A stretch of DNA of 6,846 nucleotides, taken from NCBI GenBank assembly GCA_030619985.1, contig JAUXAI010000058.1:1-6846 (forward strand), read 5' to 3'. The stretch comes from a bacterium. Its GTDB lineage: Bacteria > UBP18 > UBA7526. Position numbers and translations under genes: made by a program. Each line of letters opens with the position of its first letter. Positions within the stretch are counted from its first letter, which is position 1. The notes beneath the pieces were generated by a model, which was not told the origin of the DNA, searched no databases, and saw only the letters and a program-made list of their open reading frames with translations. Of this stretch, positions 1 to 6,152 are shown piece by piece.

Positions 1-185
1 GTCTGCATCAGGATAGCGGTCTCACTCGTCACATGGAGGCAGGCAGCGATTTGTAGGCCTTTGAAGGGCTTTTTCTTTATAAACTCTTTCTTAATGAGTC
101 GTAAAACAGGCATCTCCCCGGCTGCCCATTCAATACGCTTCCTTCCTTTCTCTGCTAATTTAATCTTCTTAATATGGTATCTCAT
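1..185 (-). CDS. ahcY: S-adenosyl-L-homocysteine hydrolase, N-terminal fragment
   Basis: The gene starts with ATG at 185-183 and runs off the left edge, so 61 complete residues are visible. AhcY is the cytoplasmic NAD-dependent enzyme that splits S-adenosylhomocysteine into adenosine and homocysteine, closing the methyl cycle begun by MetK. The visible part carries two family hallmarks: the stretch GRKRIEWAAGEMPVLRLI at residues 14-31, and IAACLHVTSETAILM at residues 46-60. In the second, His51, Thr53 and Glu55 match the substrate-binding His/Thr/Glu of characterised enzymes. The NAD-binding domain lies outside the window. The start is well supported: ATGA overlaps the pfkB stop, and a GGAGGT SD at 197-192 sits 6 bases upstream. 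Co-translation with pfkB and metK is the likely arrangement. Identity is confident despite the short fragment. Confidence 0.9.
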   Translation of the reverse strand, partial: MRYHIKKIKLAEKGRKRIEWAAGEMPVLRLIKKEFIKKKPFKGLQIAACLHVTSETAILMQ

Positions 186-1108
186 TCTATGACCTCCCCG
201 CTTAGATCCTCAAAATGGGTCATTCTCTTGAACTCCCGATATCTTTCGATAATCTCTTTATCCTTTAATCCCTTAAGTCTCTCTATACTGAAATCCTCCA
301 CATTATAGGAGGCCATGACGCTCCCAAAGACAATGGCCTTCCTTATATTCTCTTCACACAGGTCATTGGTATAGGCCAGGAATCCCAGGAAGCCTCCAGC
401 AAAGCTATCCCCGGCGCCGGTGGGGTCATTGATATCCTCTAAGGGGTATCCCGGGGCAGCGAAGTGAGAATTCTCACTCCACATCAGGGCCCCATGCTCT
501 CCTTTCTTTATGATTACTGTCTCTGGACCCATCTTCAGTATCCTGCGCGAGGCCTTGAACAGGCTGTGCTCTCCAGTCAGCTCCCTGGCCTCTGAGTCGT
601 TCAAGAGAAGGATATCGACCTCCTTCAGGGTAAGAAGCATCTCCTTCCTCTTCTTCTCAATCCAGTAGTTCATGGTATCGCAGAGAACGAGCTTGGGTTT
701 CTTGACCTGTCTCAAAACAGCGAGCTGTAATTGGGGATCGATATTGGCTAAGAAGATGTACTCTATTCTCTTATACTCTTCTGGTATCTTGGGGTGGAAG
801 GTGCGAAAGACATTCAACTCGGTCTTCTGGGTATGGGCCTGATTCAGATCGTACTCGTAGTAGCCCTTCCAGCGGAAGGTCTTGCCCTTCTTTATCTTCA
901 GTCCCCGGGTGTCGATCCCCTTTCTCTCAAAGAGGTCCAAGTGCTTCTTGGGGAAGTCGCTTCCCACAACTGCCACAAGGCTCACCTGGGTATAGTGATT
1001 AGCACTCAGAGCAAAATAGGTGGCACTTCCTCCTAAGGCTTCTTTTACTTCTCCAAAGGGAGTCTTCACAGTATCCAAGGCAATAGAACCTACTACCAAT
1101 ACACTCAT
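182..1108 (-). CDS. PfkB/ribokinase-family kinase, possible adenosine or nucleoside kinase of the methyl cycle
   Basis: This 308-residue cytosolic kinase belongs to the ribokinase/PfkB superfamily, which phosphorylates sugars or nucleosides using ATP. The N-terminal substrate lid and glycine motif are visible (GGSATYFALSA at 26-36, then VAVVGSDF at 45-52). The C-terminal signature DPTGAGDSFAGGF spans 228-240, with Asp233 as the expected catalytic base in an intact anion hole. Length is normal for the family. The start ATG at 1108-1106 shares one base with the metK stop (TAATG), and the stop overlaps the ahcY start, so it is translationally sandwiched between two methyl-cycle genes. AhcY releases adenosine, so salvage of adenosine to AMP is the most economical inference. 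The superfamily includes adenosine kinases, but sequence alone does not fix the substrate and a sugar kinase remains possible. No substrate-specific motif was recognised. Confidence 0.92.
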   Translation of the reverse strand: MSVLVVGSIALDTVKTPFGEVKEALGGSATYFALSANHYTQVSLVAVVGSDFPKKHLDLFERKGIDTRGLKIKKGKTFRWKGYYEYDLNQAHTQKTELNVFRTFHPKIPEEYKRIEYIFLANIDPQLQLAVLRQVKKPKLVLCDTMNYWIEKKRKEMLLTLKEVDILLLNDSEARELTGEHSLFKASRRILKMGPETVIIKKGEHGALMWSENSHFAAPGYPLEDINDPTGAGDSFAGGFLGFLAYTNDLCEENIRKAIVFGSVMASYNVEDFSIERLKGLKDKEIIERYREFKRMTHFEDLSGEVIE

Positions 1109-2316
1109 TACAATCCAGCTGCCTTGCGCAATATTTCTGCTTTATCTCCCTTCTCCCAGGTAAAACCTTCTTCTTCCCTTCCAAAGTGTCCATAGCAGGC
1201 GGTCTTTCTATAGATGGGTTGCCAGAGGTCAAGCTCCTTGATGATCCCTTCCGGGGTCAGTGAGAAGTACTCCTTCACTAACTCCACGATTCTTTTCTCA
1301 TTAATCCTTCCCGTACCATAGGTATCGACCATGATCGAGACCGGGTCCTTGACTCCAATGGCATAGGCCAGTTGGACGCAACACTCATCTGCTATCCCAG
1401 CAGCCACCAAGTTCTTGGCAATATATCTCGCTATATAAGAAGCGGATCTATCCACCTTGGTGGGGTCCTTTCCACTAAAGGCCCCTCCTCCATGCAGGGT
1501 CCTCCCTCCATAGGTATCGACAATGATCTTCCTTCCCGTCATGCCAGTATCAGACTTAGGGCCTCCAGTGATGAACTTCCCTGTGGGGTTAATTAAATAC
1601 TTCGTCTTTTTATCTAAGAACCTTTCCGGGATGACTTCCTTTATTACTAAATCGATCAGTTCCTCCCTCGCCTTACTCGTTATGTGGGTCTTCTTAGCAT
1701 CCAGGATTTTTTCTGTATGCTGGGTGGAGAGAACGATAGCATCCACGCGAACCGGCTTATCATTCCGGTATTCTACAGTAACCTGGCTCTTTCCATCCGG
1801 GCCGAGATAGTCCAGGACTCCTTCCCTTCTCACCTGGGCCAACCTCCTGGTTAATCCATGGGCGAGCATAATGGGCAGAGGCATGAGCTCCTTGGTTTCC
1901 TTACAGGCATAGCCGATCATACTACCCTGATCCCCGGCCCCTCCCGTATCCACCCCCAAGGCGATGTCTGGGGACTGTTTTCCAATGGCATTCAATACGG
2001 CACAGGTCTCATGCTCAAAGCCGAATTCTGGTCGGGTATAGCCGATCTCTTTAATCAGACCGCGCACCAGAATAGGGAGATCGACATAGCATTCAGTGGT
2101 GATCTCCCCTCCCACCACAACCAATCCCACAGTGACGAAGGTCTCACAGGCCACCCGGCTTCCCCTCTTTCCCCCTTTTTTCTTTCTATAGGGAGGGAGG
2201 TGGTTTTTCAGGTCATCTCTTAGGACCTTATCCAGAACAGCGTCCGAGATCTGATCACAGATCTTATCTGGATGACCCTCGGTCACGCTCTCCGAAGTAA
2301 ATAGATGTCTCTTCAT
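1108..2316 (-). CDS. metK: S-adenosylmethionine synthetase (methionine adenosyltransferase)
   Basis: MetK condenses ATP and methionine into SAM, the cell's methyl donor, in the cytoplasm. The 402-residue product carries the family landmarks: [13 protein letters not shown] at residues 6-18, GAGDQG at 126-131, the [21 protein letters not shown] region at 243-263, the phosphate-binding [16 protein letters not shown] at 276-291, and the C-terminal YGHFGRE. All expected blocks are present and in order, so it should be active. It is longer than typical bacterial MetK (about 384-397 residues), mainly because of about 15 extra residues between VLD and RVACET (see 2161-2211). The ATG start has an AAGGAG SD ending 6 bases upstream. 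The preceding 159-base gap holds a strong hairpin, and no SAM riboswitch was recognised there. The stop overlaps the pfkB start by one base. Confidence 0.98.
   Translation of the reverse strand: MKRHLFTSESVTEGHPDKICDQISDAVLDKVLRDDLKNHLPPYRKKKGGKRGSRVACETFVTVGLVVVGGEITTECYVDLPILVRGLIKEIGYTRPEFGFEHETCAVLNAIGKQSPDIALGVDTGGAGDQGSMIGYACKETKELMPLPIMLAHGLTRRLAQVRREGVLDYLGPDGKSQVTVEYRNDKPVRVDAIVLSTQHTEKILDAKKTHITSKAREELIDLVIKEVIPERFLDKKTKYLINPTGKFITGGPKSDTGMTGRKIIVDTYGGRTLHGGGAFSGKDPTKVDRSASYIARYIAKNLVAAGIADECCVQLAYAIGVKDPVSIMVDTYGTGRINEKRIVELVKEYFSLTPEGIIKELDLWQPIYRKTACYGHFGREEEGFTWEKGDKAEILRKAAGL
2161..2211 (-). other. In-frame insertion of about 15 residues in MetK
   Basis: MetK residues 36-52 read [17 protein letters not shown]. 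They lie between the helix VLDKVLRDD and the conserved RVACET strand, where characterised bacterial enzymes such as that of E. coli have about nine linker residues in place of the 24 here. On the coding strand the insert has a C-rich run (CCTCCCTCCC, 2200-2191), an A-rich centre and a G-rich run (2175-2162). This resembles an imperfect inverted repeat more than the surrounding coding sequence. It may be a palindromic repeat captured in frame, as described for Rickettsia palindromic elements, or simply a lineage-specific surface loop. The frame is intact, and the insert falls outside every catalytic motif named for MetK. Confidence 0.5.
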
Positions 2317-2334
2317 TCCTATCTCCTTGCAACC

Positions 2335-2375
2335 GCCCGTTCAGGATCCTGAGGATCCTTCAGGGTCCGAAGGGC
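2335..2375 (-). promoter_or_regulatory. Long imperfect hairpin in the metK leader
   Basis: In the minus-strand transcript, GCCCTTC (2375-2369) pairs with GAAcGGGC (2342-2335, one bulged C). GGACCCTGA (2368-2360) pairs with TCAGGATCC (2352-2344, one mismatch). One unpaired T at 2343 separates the two blocks, and the loop is AGGATCC (2359-2353), giving about 15 base pairs. The 3' end lies 7 bases before the AAGGAG SD of metK. The segment also contains the perfect 12-base palindrome TCAGGATCCTGA (2341-2352). No T-run follows on either strand, so it is not a classical intrinsic terminator. It could be an mRNA stability or translation-control element, or a REP-like intergenic palindrome. The structure is visible; any function is inference. 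Confidence 0.5.
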
Positions 2376-2458
2376 AAAAGCGCAAAAGAAAACTGAAAAA
2401 CGCAAAGAAAACATTACAAACATAGAGCCTGCAGAGAGTTATAGAAAATCACAGAATT

Positions 2459-2508
2459 CTCTGTGTTCTCTGGACTCACTTCAATGTCTTTTGTGACTCT
2501 GTGTTCTC
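2459..2508. repeat. 12-base direct repeat spanning the end of the nucleotidyltransferase gene
   Basis: CTCTGTGTTCTC occurs at 2459-2470 and again, exactly, at 2497-2508. The first copy also forms a small inverted repeat with the sequence before it (CACAGA 2450-2455, loop ATTC, TCTGTG 2460-2465). On the minus strand this reads as ACACAGAGAA-type sequence, a flavour I associate with dispersed intergenic repeats in bacterial genomes. That association is from memory and was not searched. The second copy lies inside the 3' end of the nucleotidyltransferase gene, so repeat DNA appears to supply that protein's last residues. The rest of the 2317-2475 gap is a T-rich stretch on the coding strand followed by the metK leader hairpin. 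No small gene or convincing promoter was seen there. Confidence 0.6.
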
Positions 2509-3252
2509 AGTGGTACTCTTTTTTCTGTATTCTAAATCTGCCTCTTTTAAGGATTCCAAGCTTCCGATATCATACCACTTCTCTTTGAAGACAAAGCCAT
2601 AGACCTCTCCCCTCTTGGCCAACCATTGGATATAGTAACCAGGAGCATCGCTACTTCTTTTCTCTTTGAGGTAGGTTGAGATAAGATTCAGGTCTTCTTT
2701 GGGGAAGAGATAGAGGCAGGTAGCGATGAGGGTAGAGGTAGGGCGGGGAGGTTTCTCCTCAAATTTGACGATCCTCTGATTCTCATCTACCGTTACCACC
2801 CCATAATTCCTGGCCCTTTTTCTATCTCCAATATTATAAAGAGCGATACAGGGGGCCTTCCTCTTTTCAAAGGATTTAATGAACCTTGAGAGGTCGAATT
2901 GGAAGAGATTATCTCCAGCAACGATTAGAAGGTCATCATCGATCTTCTCTTCCTCCAGAAAAAATCTAATATCTCCAATGGCTCCCAATCTATCATCATC
3001 ACATGTTGAACCATCATTCAGGATTTTTATCTTTTTTTTCGTCTCGAAGTTATCGAGCCAGTTCTGGAAGTTCAGGATGAATTTCTGATTGGTTACCAGA
3101 TAGAGAGCATCGATCTCTTCTGCTCTTTCCAATTTCTCCATAATGTATTCCAGGATGGGCTTGCCTGCGATGGAGAGAAGGGGCTTTGGCCTATCCTTGG
3201 TCAGAGGATAGAGTCTGGTGGCATAACCTGCAGCCAAGATTAATGCTTTCAT
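2476..3252 (-). CDS. Sugar-1-phosphate nucleotidyltransferase (NTP_transferase family)
   Basis: This 258-residue enzyme would transfer a nucleotide from an NTP onto a hexose-1-phosphate, giving an activated sugar for glycan or cell-envelope synthesis. The Rossmann-like core shows LILAAGYATRLYPLT at residues 4-18 (nucleotide-binding loop, Arg13), RPKPLL at 21-26, the metal-binding AGDN at 112-115, FEEKP at 164-168 and the C-terminal KWYDIGS at 225-231. The left-handed beta-helix of bifunctional GlmU-type enzymes is absent. Its start overlaps the isomerase stop (ATGA). Because that isomerase can make mannose-6-P, GDP-mannose synthesis is one plausible route, but a dTDP- or UDP-glucose enzyme cannot be excluded. 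Residues from about 246 (STTENTESQKTLK) fall in repeat-like DNA and look like a non-conserved tail acquired by loss of an earlier stop. Confidence 0.93.
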   Translation of the reverse strand: MKALILAAGYATRLYPLTKDRPKPLLSIAGKPILEYIMEKLERAEEIDALYLVTNQKFILNFQNWLDNFETKKKIKILNDGSTCDDDRLGAIGDIRFFLEEEKIDDDLLIVAGDNLFQFDLSRFIKSFEKRKAPCIALYNIGDRKRARNYGVVTVDENQRIVKFEEKPPRPTSTLIATCLYLFPKEDLNLISTYLKEKRSSDAPGYYIQWLAKRGEVYGFVFKEKWYDIGSLESLKEADLEYRKKSTTENTESQKTLK

Positions 3253-4304
3253 CCCTTGGCCAGCTCTTTCTTGAGATAGTCGATGGCCTCAACTGGGGTG
3301 GGGTCTATTCTATTGAGGATAGCGAGGTAATAACTCACCCAATCCCCGAGATAGATGAGAGAGAATAGGCGGGCGAGAAGGCTCTTTCCTCGAGAATAGA
3401 GGAAGTCCAGGCCACATGCCTTTCCTCTGATAATCTTGGAGGTAATCTCTATCCTCTTCTTTATTCTGGGAGAATCATACTTATCCCGCAGGATGATGAG
3501 ATAGCACCTCTTAAGAATCCCTGGTAGGCACCTCCAGCCAACGATCTCATTGTGGTTTAGTTCGGGAAAGGTATTGGAGAAGGCTAGGACCTTGCTATTC
3601 TCAGACAACTGTCCCTTCCAGCGCAGGCCAACTGGGGAGAGGGTGGGAGAGGTATAGATTAGAGGGAGATTCTTATGTAGTTTAAGGGCTATTCTCTTCG
3701 CCTGGTTGGAGCTTACCTTTGAGGAAAGAGAAAACTCCTTCCTTAAATCTTTGAGTAATCGAAGGGTCTCCTGGCATTCCCTCTTCTTACTCTTAACTAG
3801 TCCCAGGCGCTCTAAGGTGATAAGTAAGGAGAAGAAGAGATAGCCTAAAGAGGCCCGGGGAGGAAGCCCAGGAGGTATAGAAATTATGGGAACCTTGTCC
3901 CTCTTGGCTAATCTGCCCAATCTTCCTCCGGTAGTGATGGCTACCATCTTCGCCTTCTTCTTTGCTGCCTCTCGATAGGCAGAGAGGGTCTCTTCTGTAT
4001 TCCCCGAGTAGCTGACAAAGGAGACCAGGGTTTTAGAATCGACGAACTCTGGAAGGGAGTAATTCTTGTTGACCACCAAAGGGATTCTTAACTCTGGTTC
4101 TATCACGCTCTTCAATATCTCTCCCCCAATACCTGAGCCACCCATGCCACAGACCAGAATCTTGTCAATCTTCTTGTATGAAGGAAGAGAAGATTGAAGG
4201 GCTATCTCAATTGCTCGGGAGCATTGATCAGGAAAATCAGCCAAAAGGCGGGCCATATCTTCCTTATCATACTTCTCAAGATCTTTTAGGTTATCAAGGT
4301 TCAT
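3249..4304 (-). CDS. Bifunctional phosphoglucose/phosphomannose isomerase
   Basis: This enzyme interconverts fructose-6-P with glucose-6-P and with mannose-6-P. It belongs to the archaeal-type PGI/PMI family with SIS-domain folds, not to the classical large PGI family. Of its 351 residues, the diagnostic blocks are GMGGSGIGG (53-61, phosphate loop), SYSGNTEET (98-106, phosphate binding), PPRASLGY (148-155), RWKGQLSENSK (228-238) and FPELNHNEIVGW (246-257). The C-terminus has GDWVSYYLAILNRIDPTPVEAIDYLK. Glu235 and His251 are 16 residues apart, the spacing of the catalytic Glu203 and His219 as I recall them for Pyrobaculum PGI/PMI. The ATG start has a strong AAGGAGG SD at 4317-4311, both of which lie in a sequence complementary to the start of the preceding gap. 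The nucleotidyltransferase start overlaps its stop, pointing to a joint role in hexose-phosphate supply. Confidence 0.95.
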   Translation of the reverse strand: MNLDNLKDLEKYDKEDMARLLADFPDQCSRAIEIALQSSLPSYKKIDKILVCGMGGSGIGGEILKSVIEPELRIPLVVNKNYSLPEFVDSKTLVSFVSYSGNTEETLSAYREAAKKKAKMVAITTGGRLGRLAKRDKVPIISIPPGLPPRASLGYLFFSLLITLERLGLVKSKKRECQETLRLLKDLRKEFSLSSKVSSNQAKRIALKLHKNLPLIYTSPTLSPVGLRWKGQLSENSKVLAFSNTFPELNHNEIVGWRCLPGILKRCYLIILRDKYDSPRIKKRIEITSKIIRGKACGLDFLYSRGKSLLARLFSLIYLGDWVSYYLAILNRIDPTPVEAIDYLKKELAKG

Positions 4305-4354
4305 CCCGCCCCTCCTTCTCTAAAATTATCAATGTAATTTTTCCTATTTTTCAT
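4301..4354 (-). CDS. Possible 17-codon leader frame overlapping the isomerase start
   Basis: An ATG at 4354-4352 opens a 17-residue frame, MKNRKNYIDNFREGGAG. Its TGA overlaps the isomerase ATG (ATGA). AGGTGA lies 6 bases upstream as a reasonable SD. Translation through this frame would pass over the isomerase SD and deliver ribosomes exactly at its start, so it could be a coupling leader peptide that opens the stem at 4303-4402. The peptide resembles no family I know. Its last four residues, GGAG, match those of the small frame before ptsI, because both ends encode the downstream SD. It may simply be a chance frame. Confidence 0.25.
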   Translation of the reverse strand: MKNRKNYIDNFREGGAG

Positions 4355-4402
4355 ATATTCTCACCTTTTCTATGTAAATTAAATCGTATCGAGGGGTGGG
4401 AT
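4303..4402 (-). promoter_or_regulatory. Putative long-range RNA stem masking the isomerase SD and start codon
   Basis: In the transcript, ATCCCACCCCTC (4402-4391), just after the ptsI stop, is complementary to GAGGGGCGGGAT (4314-4303). The second segment contains most of the isomerase SD and the A and U of its AUG. Eleven of twelve positions pair, with one A-C mismatch (4397/4308). The 76-base loop between the arms is AT-rich. Free RNA would hide the start, while ribosomes finishing ptsI or translating the small frames inside would melt the stem, giving translational coupling. Alternatively the arms are terminal inverted repeats of a small element. The same design occurs before ptsI. Confidence 0.5.
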
Positions 4403-4409
4403 TCATCAT
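4344..4409 (-). pseudogene. Short frame directly after ptsI, possible broken copy of the ptsH-ptsI insert
   Basis: The frame starts with ATGATG immediately after the ptsI stop (TAA at 4412-4410) and encodes MMNPTPRYDLIYIEKVRIYEK, ending at TAG 4346-4344. Its first 20 bases match the start of the 46-codon frame at 6149-6289 at 16 positions, and the first residues agree (MMNP-x-P). Unlike that frame it does not reach the next gene, because the overlapping 17-codon frame is shifted. I read it as a possible frameshifted or decayed relative, kept for its ends and not for its protein. No GIY-YIG motif is recognisable here, and the coding claim is weak. Confidence 0.25.
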
Positions 4410-6152
4410 TTAAGTTACCGCTTCCGGCAAGATCTTCCTTACCTTTTCTTTAAGGAGGGCTTCGATCTCTTGGGCAGTAGAAAGATTCAAGGCCTTTCTG
4501 GAGAGTTCTTTTGCCTCCTTTAGGGTGAGAGAGCGAACGACTTCTTTCACTTCAGGAATGACGATGGGGCTCATGCTTAATTCATCCAAACCTAAACCCA
4601 ATAGGAGAGGAGTAAAGAGGGGCTCTCCGGCCATCTCCCCACACATCCCCACCCAAATCCCTGCCTTATGTGCCCCATCAATGATTCTCTTCAAGAGATG
4701 CAGTACCGCAGGATGGAGAGGCTGATAGAGATAGGCAATGTTCTCATTCACCCTATCGATGGCTAAGGCGTACTGAATGAGATCATTGGTTCCGATGGAG
4801 AAGAAGTCCACCTCTTTAGCAATGGATTCACAGGTGAGGGCCGCAGAGGGAATCTCGATCATGGCTCCTACTTCTAAGTTTTTGTTAAAAGGAATTCCCT
4901 TCTTCTTAAGTTCTTCTTTGACTTCGTTCAATATCTGATTTGCTTTTTTCACCTCCTCAACCCCGGAGATCATGGGATACATGATTTTTAAATCTCCATA
5001 GGGGCTGGCCTTCAGTATAGCCTGTAGTTGATCCTTGAAGAGGGGAATATCTGCCAGGCAGAGCCTGATGGCCCTTAGGCCCAAGAAAGGGTTCATCTCT
5101 GGAGCGAGATTGAGATAGGATAGGAATTTATCCCCTCCCAGATCCAGGGTCCTGATAATTACTGGATGGGGAGAAAGCTCTTGGGCCACCTCCCTATAGG
5201 CTTTAAACTGCTCATCGACAGAGGGAAGATCATCCCTTCCTAGATGAAGAAATTCTGTACGATATAGCCCGATCCCCTCCCCCCCATGCTCCTTGACATA
5301 TTTAATCTCATCCGGAACCTCAATATTTGCTGCTAAGATTATCCTGTGGCCATCGAGCGTCTGAGCAGGAAGGTTTCTTAACTTAACTAACTCATGTTCA
5401 AAGACTTCAAAGGACTCCCTATCCTTCCTATATTTCGTCAGGGTCTCTCTATCTGGATTTATGATTACCGAACCATGACTGCCATCCACAATCAGGGTAT
5501 CGAACGCTTGGGCTTCTTGAGTGATATCCTTTAATCCCACTACGGCCGGGATCTCCAGAGCCCGGGCCATGATTGCCGTATGGGAGGTCTTGGTTCCCAT
5601 ATCTGTGGCAAATCCGATCACCTTCTCCTTGTGCATGGATGCCGTATCAGAGGGAGAGAGGTCGTGGGCCACGACGATGACCTCTTCCTGCAGGGTAGCC
5701 AAAGTCTCCCTCTCCTTGCCCAGAAGGTTCCTCAATATCCTTCTTTCCACATCCTTAATATCTACCGCTCTTCCTTTTAGGTAGGAATCTTCCATGCTGC
5801 TGAAGGTCTCTCGGAAAGTCTCCAGGACCTGAGAAAGGATATACTCCACATTGACCAGTTCCTTCTTCACCCTTTGGGTAACCTTTTTTATTAAATAGGG
5901 GTCTTTCAGGATCAGGAGATGGGCATCGAAGATGTAGGCCTCCTCCTCCCCCAATCTTTTAGCGACCTGGGCCCTTATCTCTTTGATCTCTTCCTCTGTT
6001 TTGGCCAGGGCTTCTTGGAAGCGAGAGATATTTTTAGAGACCATGTCTTTCCTGATGCGTCTTCTCTTTATCTCGAACTCCTCCTTATCCAGGAAGAAAA
6101 CCTTTCCCACCATTACTCCGGGAGAAGCAGAGATCCCTTTTAATTCCTTCAC
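4410..6152 (-). CDS. ptsI: Phosphoenolpyruvate-protein phosphotransferase (PTS enzyme I)
   Basis: Enzyme I takes phosphate from PEP and passes it to His15 of HPr, the first step of the phosphotransferase system, in the cytoplasm. The 580-residue length is typical. The N-terminal HPr-binding and swivel domains lead to GTKTSHTAIMARALEIPAVVG (residues 186-206), with the phosphorylated His191. The C-terminal PEP-binding barrel has GLYRTEFL (Arg298), RTLDLGGDK (Arg334), metal ligands Glu433 in EIPSA and Asp457 in GTNDLIQY, and the catalytic Cys504 in GMCGEMAG. It looks fully functional. The start is GTG at 6152-6150, chosen because AGGAGGT lies 5 bases upstream and KELKGISASPGV is the usual N-terminus. 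It follows ptsH after a 133-base gap whose small frame overlaps the GTG. No EII gene is in the window, so its transported sugar or regulatory target is unknown. Confidence 0.98.
   Translation of the reverse strand: MKELKGISASPGVMVGKVFFLDKEEFEIKRRRIRKDMVSKNISRFQEALAKTEEEIKEIRAQVAKRLGEEEAYIFDAHLLILKDPYLIKKVTQRVKKELVNVEYILSQVLETFRETFSSMEDSYLKGRAVDIKDVERRILRNLLGKERETLATLQEEVIVVAHDLSPSDTASMHKEKVIGFATDMGTKTSHTAIMARALEIPAVVGLKDITQEAQAFDTLIVDGSHGSVIINPDRETLTKYRKDRESFEVFEHELVKLRNLPAQTLDGHRIILAANIEVPDEIKYVKEHGGEGIGLYRTEFLHLGRDDLPSVDEQFKAYREVAQELSPHPVIIRTLDLGGDKFLSYLNLAPEMNPFLGLRAIRLCLADIPLFKDQLQAILKASPYGDLKIMYPMISGVEEVKKANQILNEVKEELKKKGIPFNKNLEVGAMIEIPSAALTCESIAKEVDFFSIGTNDLIQYALAIDRVNENIAYLYQPLHPAVLHLLKRIIDGAHKAGIWVGMCGEMAGEPLFTPLLLGLGLDELSMSPIVIPEVKEVVRSLTLKEAKELSRKALNLSTAQEIEALLKEKVRKILPEAVT

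Noticed and set aside
794-2223. Plus-strand open frames antiparallel to metK and pfkB, and similar ones opposite ptsI
   Set aside because: They lie opposite strongly conserved genes, have no recognisable domains and are shadows of the coding strand.
2335-2375. Intrinsic terminator between the nucleotidyltransferase and metK
   Set aside because: No T-run follows the hairpin in either direction. The T-rich stretch lies upstream of it on the coding strand, and the structure abuts the metK SD.
2376-2445. Sigma-70 promoter for metK
   Set aside because: AT-rich hexamers such as TGTAAT occur on the minus strand, but no acceptable -35 box was found at the right spacing.
2317-2475. SAM riboswitch in the metK leader
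   Set aside because: The 159-base leader shows a single long hairpin but none of the conserved cores of the SAM riboswitch classes I know.
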